A stretch of 37,868 nucleotides of DNA from Chara braunii (GCA_003427395.1 BFEA01000152.1:1438815-1476682), one strand, 5' to 3'. Counted from the stretch's first letter, positions 21,952 through 30,330 are shown. Notes: generated by a model from the sequence alone, not told the origin. Translations and numbers: made by a program.

Positions 21952-22259
21952 TTTGCAGCACTTTCGTACCACCGCAGTAAAGCCTGTGCCGCCTGCCGTA
22001 GTACCGCAGTGCCACTGGGCCTGTCCCGTGGGACCAGCACCAGCCAAAGGGGAGGGGAGCAGAGTGTTCCCTGCCTTGGCTATGGCTGCCCAGTTCTCCT
22101 CCTGGTGCTCCTCTGCAGTCCTCCAGCTCCTCACGTTGCCTCAGCCAGCAGCTCCAGCAGCCAGCACTCAAGTGTGCTCGTCACACACTGGCAGCACGAA
22201 TGCTTTGTGTGGCAGCTGGGGGGTAGCTGACTTTTTTATATTGGCTGAGAGGAGCTGAA
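21952..22259. repeat. Inverted fragment of the 26.9-kb tandem repeat, then GC-rich hairpin DNA
   Basis: About 60 bp from 21953 (TGCAGCACTTTCGTACCACC, then CTGCCGTAG) match the reverse complement of the ~54-bp unit at 26918-27290, with mostly transition differences. The remainder is GC-rich with short palindromes, e.g. GTCCcgtGGGAC near 22022 and AGCACTcaAGTGTGCT near 22164. Open frames of up to ~100 codons here look random. Confidence 0.55.
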
Positions 22260-22410
22260 CGTCACTCCAGCCCCCAGGCAAAAACGCGGGCTCACAGAGA
22301 GCCCTTGATCTGGCCTAGATCCAGGGCTGACTGTAGCCGCACCACAACCACAGCCTTAGTGTGGGGCAGTTTCTTTAAATGCCCTATTTTATTTTTATTT
22401 TAATTTTTCC

Positions 22411-22440
22411 CAGCTATCTCAGAATCAGGCGAGATAGCTG
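22411..22440. repeat. 10-bp perfect hairpin
   Basis: CAGCTATCTC and GAGATAGCTG with a 10-nt loop, between T-rich linkers. One of the strongest members of the hairpin series. Confidence 0.9.
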
Positions 22441-22834
22441 GTCTCCTGCCATTTCCAAAAATGTTTTTCTTTTATTTTTCTGATAAGGGGTTGGAAAGTT
22501 ACAGCCCCTTATAGTTTGATGTATCTGGACCCTTTTTCCAGGGCAAATACATCGGGGAAAAGGTTGTACTTAGCCTTTTTCCCTTATGACCCTTCAATTT
22601 CCAGGCTCCCTCTAAAAACGGGAGCCTGACAGTTACCTCTGGCAGCTTCTACCAGAGGTAGCACCACGTGAGGACAAGCGTCCTCACCAAAAATGAAGAA
22701 AAGAAAAGAAAAAAAACTAACCTTTTAATTTTTAATGCACCTAGCTTCTATTTCAGCCAGGTGCATGCTGTTGCAAACAACAACTTTACTTTTTCTCTGC
22801 TGCCCTCCCCTGAAAATGGGGAGGACAGTTGTCA

Positions 22835-22867
22835 GGTTGGGAGGAGTAGGTCCTCCTCCTCCCAACC
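22835..22867. repeat. 12-bp perfect hairpin
   Basis: GGTTGGGAGGAG at 22835-22846 pairs with CTCCTCCCAACC at 22856-22867. Longest stem in the series. Confidence 0.9.
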
Positions 22868-22980
22868 AACCCGTTTCTTTCTTACTCCCTTACTCCCTTA
22901 CTCCCCAACTCCTTCACGCGCGAACGTTGTGAGCCGCGAGCTCGACATCTCGCGGCCTCAATTGTTTCCTCAGAATGAAA

Positions 22981-23020
22981 GTGGGAGCATTCGTGCTCCC
23001 ACACAGTCTCAAAAGACTGT
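22981..23020. repeat. Two abutting hairpins, tetraloops TTCG and CAAA
   Basis: GTGGGAGCA-TTCG-TGCTCCCAC (22981-23002) is followed without a linker by ACAGTCT-CAAA-AGACTGT (23003-23020). Back-to-back perfect stems with 4-nt loops, one a UUCG-type stable tetraloop, argue for structured RNA. Confidence 0.85.
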
Positions 23021-23350
23021 TCTTCTCCCCAACGAGGTAAGTTGCCTCGTTTCCTTTTTTAGGGCCTCTACCCGTTTTCCCTGTTTTGGCCGAGCCACAA
23101 CGGCTCACGAACGGGGAGGTGAAGAAAAGAGAAATGAAAAAAAAAGAACTAAAAAACAAACAACCAAACAGAAAAAAAAACTACCCACGACTTCTGCATA
23201 CCCCCAAGTTCTGGGGTAGATTCATTCGATTTTGCTCATCCTCTAGTAGGACATTACAGACGAGGGGCCATCTCAGGTAGGTAGGCAGGTAGGTGGGTTC
23301 TCTCTGTCGGTGTACCTAGTCGCCCTTAGCGTCAGATACGAGCGCAGGTT

Positions 23351-23403
23351 GGCTGTTGGAGTCCAACCTCCTGATGGGTCGGTGAAAGCCCGACGAAACA
23401 GCC
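23351..23403 (+). ncRNA. Hammerhead ribozyme, type III, copy 1 (degenerate)
   Basis: Stem III is GGCTG (23351-23355) with CAGCC (23399-23403). The cleavage triplet reads GTT. The core is CTGATGG (23371-23377), with G replacing the last A. Stem II GTCGG/CCGAC (23378-23382, 23390-23394) is perfect, and GAAA follows at 23395-23398. Stem I (GGAG with CCTC) is imperfect. One invariant base is changed, so self-cleavage is probably weak or lost. Confidence 0.75.
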
Positions 23404-23512
23404 TAGCACTGCACGAACAGGTAGGTAGGTAGGCTCTCTTCTCCCTCTCTCTGTCCTTCTCATACGCGCGCCAGTACCTGGTTGCTATTGGCGTCAGGCT
23501 CGGGCGTTTGTA

Positions 23513-23565
23513 GACTGTCGGGGTCCAACCCCCTGATGAGTCGATGTAGCTCCGACGAAACGGTC
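23513..23565 (+). ncRNA. Hammerhead ribozyme, type III, copy 2 (canonical core)
   Basis: All parts are present. Stem III is GACTG (23513-23517) with CGGTC (23561-23565), one G-U pair. The cleavage triplet is GTC (23517-23519), with cleavage predicted after C23519. Stem I is GGGG (23520-23523), loop TCCAA, CCCC (23529-23532). The core CTGATGA is at 23533-23539. Stem II is GTCG (23540-23543), 9-nt loop, CGAC (23553-23556), and GAAA is at 23557-23560. This is the same layout as the GUC type III hammerheads of viroids and plant retrozymes. Monomers released from a multimeric transcript would be ~160 nt. Confidence 0.92.
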
Positions 23566-23668
23566 GGCACAGTTTGGGTCTCCCCCCTTTTTGCATCTCT
23601 CTACTTTGCGTCTGTACCTAGGCACCATAAGCGCCAGGTTCAGGCGCTTTTACTCGTTCAGTTGCTGC

Positions 23669-23726
23669 CCAGACTGTCGAGGCTCAGCCTCCTGATGAGT
23701 CGGTGAATCCCGATGGAACAGTCTGG
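23669..23726 (+). ncRNA. Hammerhead ribozyme, type III, copy 3 (one core change)
   Basis: It has the strongest stem III: CCAGACTG (23669-23676) with CAGTCTGG (23719-23726), 8 bp. The triplet is GTC (23676-23678). Stem I is GAGG/CCTC (23679-23682, 23688-23691). The core CTGATGA is at 23692-23698. Stem II is GTCGG/CCGAT (23699-23703, 23710-23714). The GAAA box reads GGAA (23715-23718). That change hits an invariant A, so activity is doubtful despite perfect helices. Confidence 0.85.
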
Positions 23727-23750
23727 CACAGCCAAACGAACGGGTATCTA

Positions 23751-23880
23751 GAAAAAAACAAAAACAAAAAGAAAAAGAAAAAAATCTAAACTAAATTTAA
23801 TAAAAGAAAATCTAAATCTAGGTGAAAAAAAAAAAAAAAAAAAAAAAAAACTCACCGAATAAAAAAAAACGGGCGCCTTC
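23751..23880. repeat. A-rich tract
   Basis: AAAAAC, AAAAAG and TCTAAA words, ending in a run of about 29 A (23823-23851). The run is bracketed by GGTGA and TCACC, which could close a loop. Confidence 0.85.
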
Positions 23881-23940
23881 TGAACCATCTGAGGACTTCA
23901 GTCCTCAGCTTCCCTTTCTTGTGCGCCATCTGGCGCAACC

Positions 23941-24155
23941 ACATTGAAGTCGTTGGCTTATGCCAACGGCAAGGGTCTTGTAGAAATACAGACCCGAGTT
24001 CGATTCCCTGCGGGGAATCAAAAAAATTTCGAACCATTTCTTGATTTATGCGTGTCATCCTTACGCAGGGTCCATGCTGATCTGTGCGCGACCGATCTGG
24101 ACCGCGCGATCTTCAGATCGGGCGGTCGAGGTAGACCGCGCCTCTAAAAAAAACA
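23941..24155 (+). mobile_element. tRNA-derived SINE-like segment (candidate)
   Basis: GAGTTCGATTCCC at 23996-24008 is a very good Pol III B box. TTGGCTTATGCCAACGG (23954-23970) is a possible A box ~44 nt upstream. The body ends near 24155 after a GACCGCGCC block with an A-run, as SINEs often do. The segment is itself made of the perfect hairpins 23951-23968, 23973-23995 and 24002-24019, and does not fold as a normal cloverleaf. A SINE or part of the hairpin element are both possible. Confidence 0.4.
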
Positions 24156-24168
24156 GGCAACTCCAAAA

Positions 24169-24256
24169 GGAGCTAGCCCGACAGTACCACGAGTGAGATT
24201 CGATCCCCATATCAGCGGGGTGAGAGTTGAGTGTGTTATCCTACTGGGCTAGCTCC
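24169..24256 (-). ncRNA. tRNA-like sequence with 11-bp terminal stem
   Basis: Read on the minus strand, the ends GGAGCTAGCCC and GGGCTAGCTCC pair over 11 bp. TAGCCCAGTAGG (24251-24240) matches the A-box consensus exactly. GGATCGAATCTC (~24206-24195) is close to a B box, 34 nt on. TTTT follows the 3' end (24168-24165) as a Pol III terminator, with a longer T-run at ~24153-24146. The stem is too long and the interior too irregular for a functional tRNA, so this is probably a tRNA-derived SINE head or an evolved tRNA-like element. Confidence 0.55.
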
Positions 24257-24342
24257 TATTTTACACCAAAAAGGAGCTGCTTCAATATGAAGAGCTTAGT
24301 CCTGGTAACATCCCTGTCTGCGTCTTTGCAGGCTCCGCCCAT
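24257..24342. other. Short unassigned linker
   Basis: AAAGGAGCTGC near 24270 echoes the acceptor-like end of the adjacent tRNA-like sequence. Otherwise nothing is recognised. Confidence 0.4.
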
Positions 24343-24498
24343 GTGTGGCCTAGCAGGCCTGTCCCGGCTGTGGCTTAGCAGGACTGCCCTGCCTGTAGCC
24401 TGCCGACTTACCTGCCCGTGTGTGGCCTAGCAGGCCTGCCTCCGCTGTGGCTTAGCAGGGCTGCCCTGCCTGTGGCCTGCCGGCTTACCTGCCCGTTG
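24343..24498. repeat. Two-copy 77-bp GC-rich tandem repeat
   Basis: GTGTGGCCTAGCAGGCCTG at 24343 recurs at 24420, and both copies continue through CTGTGGCTTAGCAGG, CTGCCCTGCCTGT and CTTACCTGCCC. Few substitutions separate them. Confidence 0.9.
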
Positions 24499-25680
24499 CC
24501 TACCCATACCGGTTAGTCGTGTGGCCGCGGCTGGGTCGGCCATCGAACCGGGCAAGTCTTGGTATTGGCCTATTGGTCCCAAGGCTCGTCGTCAAAACCC
24601 GCGGCCTGCGTCGCGGCCCTATACCCCGCGCAACCCTGTTTTTAGCCCACTTAAGCCCTGAATCGCGCGGTTTATCAGCCGTGCGACACCATTATAGATA
24701 GAATAGGTTTAATTTTAGCATTTCTCTATCCGCACGTTCCTGCGGCTTCGACAAAAACGTAGCCTTTGTCGTTCAGACCCATTACCTCCGGACGTCACAT
24801 GCGTCCGGACTAAAGTCTGAAAACTCTTAGTTTCTCAGTCATACGTCAGGTCTGAATAAACGTTTGGCAACGTCAGTCTCATCGAGTCCTTCAATTCAAC
24901 ACAAGAGTCGGACAACGTCCGACCTTCAAAAATACCGGCAAATACCCTTGTCAGGGTTTTTGCCCCCACAGCAATCCCAACCCCCATGGAACGCTTTTTA
25001 ACAAAATCTATATTTCAATCGAAAATAAGCCGGAGCTTATAACTAAAATTCGTGTTATTGCCTCGGTAATCTAAAATTCAATCATCCATGATTGGAATGG
25101 TACCAGATACAGCCTCTGGCAAGCCTTTCACCAAAACCTGAATTTATACCGGATCAAGATCCAAAATTACTAAAATTATCAAGGAACTTTTTCTAAATGG
25201 TCCCAGCATCATCCCAGTGGCGGCAACTCTAAACATCATTTTAGTATCTCAGAATGGTACCGAAAATAGCCTCCGGCTAGCCTTCTAAACCTCAGTCGGC
25301 TAATATTTACATTTATCTAAAAAAAAGATCAGGTTTAACCCCCTGACGGGTATTTCAAAATAAATAACCTCCTGAGCGGCCTATATAGAATCCGGACCAA
25401 CCATTCATGAGAGAAACCATTTATCAAAAGTCCTTGTCCAGGTTTTGTATCCTACTCCAATTACGAATTATCATACATGATATTCATGTATGCATTGTGA
25501 TATGCGTCGAGGAGTGGTGTAATCCGCAAAGGATAACATCTCGACGTCAAGCCCCGCTTTAGACTCGAGCCTCACCACCTTCCCTCCGATTCCAGTATCA
25601 GGTGCTTGCTGGTCCCCTACCTGCGAGGTTGAACTACCCTTTCTCTATGACCAAGGCTGGTCAGACCCGGTCATAGAGGC

Positions 25681-26438
25681 GAGGCGACCCCATTCATTAC
25701 AAGGCCAAGGTGACCACTTTTTTCCCCATGACGAGCGGCAGTCGTCACCCTCACAAGCAAGATTCCGACAATCACAATAATACCATCCTCCCTTTCAATG
25801 ATAGTGTAGTCACCTTCCTTAAAAAAGAAAAAGTGACAACATTCCACTATGGACCAGGAACTAAGTTCCGGCGTAGGCCTCAGTACCACCTACAGAGCTC
25901 ACTGCATAAGGACTGATCATAACATGATAACTAAAAACATTACGAAAGTTATAGGCTATGATAAATAATTGCATTACATGTTTTGTGAATAACTCATAGT
26001 TATGTCACAAGCCATATAATGCAAATTATACATCATTTTCCTAGAACTTTTTTTTTTTTTTTTTTACAACGAGAATATACATCAAATAACAACATATATT
26101 TTCACACAGAGTTCCATAACATTTCAGTCAAAAAATATTCATAAATTTGCATTGCATCACATTTCATCGAAAAAAGTAACAAGAAATCATTCAAATTTAG
26201 GAATCTACAAATTTTCGATCCAAAATCACAACATAATTCCAGGAACAGGAGTCGCAGAATTTATTAATTATACAAAAACATGGACACATAGGTCCCAGAA
26301 TTAAAATCAAATCCCAAGAGTCCAAAGTTATAATTCCCTTGTCTGTCCTCAGAACTAGTCAGCATTTAGTGATCCCAAAAGAAATAAAAGAGGAAAAACA
26401 AGTTCTAAAAAAAAGAGGTATATAAAAAAAAACCTTTT
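25681..26438. other. AT-rich spacer, no gene seen
   Basis: It starts with weakly palindromic GTCACC/GGTGAC words and becomes AT-rich with a ~22-nt T-run near 26050. If the inversion proposed at 21.95-26.9 kb is right, this would be the 3' untranslated side of element A in reverse. I could not find an LTR in it. Confidence 0.5.
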
Positions 26439-26915
26439 CTAAGTTCTTGGAATAATTTTTTTCAAATGCGATCCCGACACCCAATTTCTACCTCGAGCCC
26501 CATCCATCTCTTCGATCTAATAAGCCCCATCCTCAGATTTCCTGATAATACGATAGGGCCCCAATCATCGGCTGTCCAATTTCCGAGACCATTGTTTTTC
26601 CAAGGACGAATCATAAAGAAGCACAATGTCCCCAACTTCGAAAGGTTCCTTACGAACACGAGGCCTCTTATCCCATCTTTCCTTGTCGCCCTGTCTACTC
26701 TCTGCAGTAGAGGCAGCGGCCTCCTCAATCCTTTCCTCAGTGATCATCACTTGTCTTGCCCTCAATTCCAACAATTCCTCCGTTGAAAGCTTTGTTTCCA
26801 CATCCTGCTTTCTCCAAGTGGTAAGAAAACTTTTGATCGGAAAAGTTGCATGACGCCCAAACCACAATGTGACTGGAGCGTATCCAGTTGTCCGCTTTAT
26901 GGTGACATTCTCTAC
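26439..26915 (-). pseudogene. Gypsy integrase C-terminal fragment
   Basis: Reading leftward from 26915, the frame (VENVTIKRTTGYAPVTLWFG, then FPIKSFLTTWRKQD, DKERWDKRPRVRKEPFEVGD, IVLLYDSSLEKQWSRKLD) is the post-core part of a gypsy integrase. It ends in LGPYRIIRKSEDG and HLKKIIPRT at 26439. Stops interrupt it at 26567-26565 and 26519-26517. It begins within about a codon of where the plus-strand integrase of element A breaks off at ~21950, so the two are likely halves of one gene separated by inversion. Its broken end touches the GC-rich tandem repeat at 26918. Confidence 0.85.
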
Positions 26916-26917
26916 TG

Positions 26918-27290
26918 CGGCACGGGTTTTATCGGCGGTGGTGCGCAAGCGCTACCGAGATTTTGCTGCGGCGGCACGGGTTTTATCGGCGGTGGTGCGG
27001 AAGCGATGCCGAGATTTTGCTGCGGCGGCACGGGTTTTTCTACGGCAGCAGCTCTGTTTTTTTTAGCGGTGGTGCGGAAGCGCTGCCGAAATTCTACGGC
27101 GACAACTCTGTTTTTTTTTAACGGTGGTGCGGAAGCGCTGTCGGTTTTTTGTAGCTGCAGTTCTGGTTTTTCGGCGGAGGTGCGAAAGCGCTGCCGGATT
27201 TTTGTGGCGGCGACTCCAGATTTAACGACGGTAGTGCAGGAACGCTGTTGGATTTTTTTTGTGGCGTCAGTATCATATTCTTGCAGTGAC
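26918..27290. repeat. GC-rich tandem repeat, ~54-bp period, about 6 copies
   Basis: GGTGGTGCG or a variant occurs near 26936, 26991, 27068, 27123, 27176 and 27226, each followed by AAGCGCTGCCG-like sequence and then GGTTTT or CTGTTTTTT. Copies are diverged, mainly by transitions. It interrupts integrase sequence. Peptides predicted across it are repeat artefacts. Confidence 0.85.
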
Positions 27291-28124
27291 GGCGCCATTT
27301 TACGACGGTAACTGCAGTTTCTGTGCACTAAATGGAGGTGGGACGTTGACGCAGGAGAGGTGCGTCAAAGCGGTGTCTTCATTTTTTTGAAGTGGTGCGA
27401 GGGTGACGTCGGGGAAAACGCCGCCAGGATTATTGGAAAGCGATTGAGTGTTGAGAGGGTGTTCTGGGAGGCGTCGTCACAAGGGAATGGTGTCGATCAC
27501 TTTGGTGACGACTGGGTACAACAACCTTCNCGTCAGGAGAGCGTAAATTTTATACGGTCTTCTTGGGTGTACCGTTAAAACTTCACTCAAGGTCAGTTAA
27601 ATTGACTCAGTTCCCTTCACACCTGAGTGAACCCACACTTGCTTTGACCTGTTTCACTGAATGATTATTGAAAAAGGAAAGAGAATGTGTGTGTTTGCAT
27701 GTATGACAGAGAGTTTGACAATGGAAAAGGATTGCATGGTGGTCTGTGTGTCGTTGGGTTTTGACTGCAGGTACGGCATGTGGACTGAAATGGATGAGGG
27801 TTTTGGCGGTGAAAGAATGGTTGACTTTTCATCTTTGTGCTTGTGTTCTATGTATAAATAAAAGGAAAAGAAGACGACGAGAAACGAAGCGAGCATAAGG
27901 AAGAAAAATTCAACTTGGTTTAGACTTATTCCTGAGGTTACCCATTCTTTCCCGAATAACCCTCTTCCATCTATGCCTGTCAATCTGAATGATTCTATTT
28001 TTCTACGATTCCTCTTTCTTCGTCTAAGTTTACTTTGACGTTAGGCAGCGAGACTCTACTTGTCTACCGTGTAGGTGTTTCTCCTTTTTCTAGGAGGCAT
28101 CTAGGGCGGGGGGGTTTGCCTTAG
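27291..28124. other. No gene seen; possible promoter at the right end
   Basis: This is unique-looking DNA between the tandem repeat and segment X copy B. GACTCAG/CTGAGTGA words near 27590-27640 are palindromic. A TATA-like box at 27853 is listed separately. Short open frames on both strands are unrecognised. Confidence 0.5.
27853..27860 (+). promoter_or_regulatory. TATA-box candidate
   Basis: TATAAATA in ATGTATAAATAAAAGG is a strong plant-type TATA match, ~265 bp upstream of segment X copy B. Whether it drives anything is not visible. Confidence 0.3.
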
Positions 28125-28554
28125 GGGCCGGCCCTGTTATCGACTCAGAGTGGACCGCTTTGCGGTGGGGTACTATGCCGATTCGGTGGAGACGGTCCGA
28201 CTTCTGAGATTCGAGTTTTGTACTCGAGCGAGGAGAAGGAGTATCCCAGACCACCTCTTAGGGTAATGAAAAAACATCCACACAGAAGAAAATTATTTCT
28301 TGACGCCTTGCGAAAAAGGAAAACTGCCTTAGCAATTTTTTTTTTGTGGTCATCTTAGGTACCACTAACGTATGGAGAGTTGGCGCCACAAGCAGCCCGA
28401 CTCATGTCCTACTAGCTTAACGGAGTACAGTTAGATACTCCTGACTTGGTTGGTCGTGTTATAAGAAACATGGGCCGTAAGGAAGACAAAAACTGAATAA
28501 TACTCAAGGACAAAAGTTTAACTCAAAACACATTTGTCTTCATTTTTCTTTCAG

Positions 28555-29066
28555 ATGGCTATGAGAACCACGAAACTATTATTTTTCAACAATCGTGATG
28601 CGGCGGTGGAGAGAGTTGAACTCCAAAGGCGTGATGGAGTGAGGGTAAAAAGGGTAGGTCAACTTATTTATAATCCGTCAGAATTATATATTGAGGAGGA
28701 CGTTTCGTGATTTCGGGGTGGTGGTGCGCAAAGACCCCCAGACAACTTATTTTCAGGAGTGATAATGGTCTGGATATTCTTCATTACGAGTTCGCACCGC
28801 CATTGCCTGAGCGTTACTTCATCAATATGAACCTGGTGGTGTTGCAGCCCTATGAGATCAACCCACGAGTGGACGAAACCCCTGAAATAAGGTGGATGTT
28901 TGTCCGTTACCTGCTTTGGCTGAACGAGCGACAAGGCCCATTTTTTGGCATATACTACACGGAACGGATACGTGCCAATAGGTATGCAATTATAGGGGTT
29001 GAAGCGTTTTATGATGATGAATTAAAAAAAAAAGCGGAAGAACTCGAGGAGTTTTTACGTGACTGA
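28555..29066 (+). pseudogene. Segment X first ORF, copy B (frameshifted)
   Basis: The ATG at 28555 follows TTTCTTTCAG, as in copy A. This frame ends at TGA 28708-28710. A second frame, 28707-29066, carries the longer continuation (FRSDNGLDILHYEFAPPLPE; WMFVRYLLWLNERQGPFFGI; YYTERIRANRYAIIGVEAFY) and ends in a Glu/Lys-rich helix-like tail. The continuation is longer than in copy A, where a stop at 14249 cuts it. The shared frame break and intact downstream part suggest a real ancestral protein of ~150-170 residues. Family unknown. Confidence 0.5.
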
Positions 29067-29089
29067 TTTGGATTCGTTCTGATACGCAG

Positions 29090-29617
29090 ATGCCTGGAGC
29101 ACAACGAGACTTGACGATCCCGAGGTATCTGCTGGTCCGTGATACACCCGAGGAGGATCTCATCAAGAATGCAGCGCGACTTTTACGAGTTCGAGATGGA
29201 TCTCTTATCGACTGGTTCGGCTTCATTGGACTACTTCGAAATGGCGAGGGATTTTTCCTTAATACTCGCGCGGATTTCAGAGTCAACACGGCTCGAACTT
29301 CCGATGAGCTTTACGGTTATACTTTGTATTTCCACCGCGCGAGTAATTTCCAATGTCTCTCTCGAGTCATTGTGAGTATCAAGATTACCTCGTCCGGTAG
29401 GCGTTTCGGCGTCGTCCGGATCCNGGACACAAAGACTCGACACCTGTTTGGACTTAATCGACCTCTTCGAATTATAGTTTGGAGGCTAGCCTCTCGGATG
29501 ACCTCCTTCTATAATACTCGGATTGTTAGAGTCATGCGATGTGGACGAATGTCTACTTTGATTTTCGACGAGCTGGCACGTTTGGATTTATTGGAGGCAC
29601 ATGTGTGCGGCGAGTGA
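29090..29617 (+). CDS. Segment X second ORF, copy B, unknown
   Basis: Counterpart of 14453-14980, 175 codons, with R-to-Q, R-to-K and P-to-L changes in the first 40 residues. The last ~125 codons lie in the block identical to copy A, so they add no independent evidence. Unknown function. Confidence 0.35.
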   Translation: MPGAQRDLTIPRYLLVRDTPEEDLIKNAARLLRVRDGSLIDWFGFIGLLRNGEGFFLNTRADFRVNTARTSDELYGYTLYFHRASNFQCLSRVIVSIKITSSGRRFGVVRIXDTKTRHLFGLNRPLRIIVWRLASRMTSFYNTRIVRVMRCGRMSTLIFDELARLDLLEAHVCGE

Positions 29618-30330
29618 GAAATTTACCAGGATTAGACATCGTCTTCTGAAATCTTACCCAGATTTCAGAAAACACTTCGCATGGACTCAGTCCCGTTGAG
29701 GAAACCATATAACTTATGGTTTCACGAGGTAATCTAAAAACAAAAACAAAACACTTTATGTAGTTATGACCGCCGGATGGATAGTATTCGGATTACNCCG
29801 ATGATTTCACTATTATGCTTATGCATTGAGGGGTAATCGTTCGCATAAAAATAAGCAGGATAGAGTGAAAAGCGAACGTCTGAAAAAGTTGTCAAGCAAA
29901 GCAGCGAAATATGAAATATTTCTGCGTTGCGTAACTTGGCGTTAGAGATGGATATTCTATCATTCGTGGAACAGAAAGATTAATTATTGTCCAGGAGGGC
30001 AAAGCGACCAACAAGGTTGTCACTCGCTCCTCCAAATAATTAAATATGATACGGAACGGTCGAGCCGGGAGTTCAAACATCGACCAGGAACCAGATCACT
30101 TGTTGATCTACATGGTATCAGTGATATTTATTTACAAAAGCTATTCATGACAAGTTCCAGTAGTCATGATAGGAAAATCAGTCTTAGTTTATTTCTTTAA
30201 TTAATATTCTTGGAACAACAATATCAAAATTATTTCAGTCATACAGGTTGAAAGAAGACATTTTGACAGACTAGCTCATTAAGTCAACGATTTTGGATTG
30301 TGTGATTTTGTTTTAAGGTATGGAAATTTT

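Larger units (their letters stand above)
23271..23750 (+). repeat. ~160-bp tandem repeats, each with a hammerhead ribozyme
   Basis: Three diverged monomers start near GTACCT at 23312, 23474 and 23614. The CTGATG cores lie at 23371, 23533 and 23692, i.e. spacings of 162 and 159. Shared landmarks are GTACCT(A/G)G, a GCG-TCAG or GCGCCAGG block, the ribozyme, then a GCAC word and pyrimidine-rich or A-rich sequence. Stems are kept while the base pairs differ between monomers. An A-rich stretch (23751-23850) follows. Confidence 0.85.
22260..25680. other. Hairpin-dense non-coding tract
   Basis: Consecutive short inverted repeats, each different, were read by eye. Positions include 22288-22304, 22307-22321, 22411-22440 (10 bp), 22483-22512, 22518-22553, 22555-22583, 22602-22628 (9 bp), 22634-22660 (9 bp), 22668-22687 (8 bp), 22735-22766, 22804-22824, 22835-22867 (12 bp), 22933-22956, 22981-23002 (9 bp, TTCG loop), 23003-23020, 23031-23051, 23071-23115 (nested), 23202-23216, then three ribozymes. 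It continues at 23889-23908, 23922-23937, 23951-23968, 23973-23995 (GAAA loop), 24002-24019, 24730-24745, 24749-24771, 24787-24809, 24907-24923, 25025-25040, 25079-25094, 25104-25120, 25267-25279 and 25643-25678 (10 bp). Linkers are often A- or T-rich. No convincing protein frame crosses it. I know no family with this architecture. Confidence 0.85.
28125..30330 (+). other. Segment X, copy B
   Basis: Homologous to 13431-15693, with the same start (GGGCCGGCCCTG) and the same join to the LTR. It differs from copy A by a few percent up to ~29233, then is base-identical, including Ns at 29424 and 29797. It lacks the ~57-bp local duplication of copy A. Confidence 0.75.

Noticed and set aside
21943-22258. 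Small ORFs of ~95-101 codons in several frames
   Set aside because: They overlap in different frames, begin inside transposon or repeat sequence and show no recognisable domain.
23945-24020. Functional tRNA gene
   Set aside because: The B box is good but no cloverleaf forms; the stems present are independent local hairpins.
25301-25400. Further hammerhead cores (AACCCCCTGACGGG, AACCTCCTGAGCGG)
   Set aside because: They resemble the ribozyme stem I/core boundary but lack CTGATGA and a following GAAA box.
22260-25680. CRISPR array
   Set aside because: There is no recurring direct repeat; every hairpin has a different sequence and there is no fixed spacer length.
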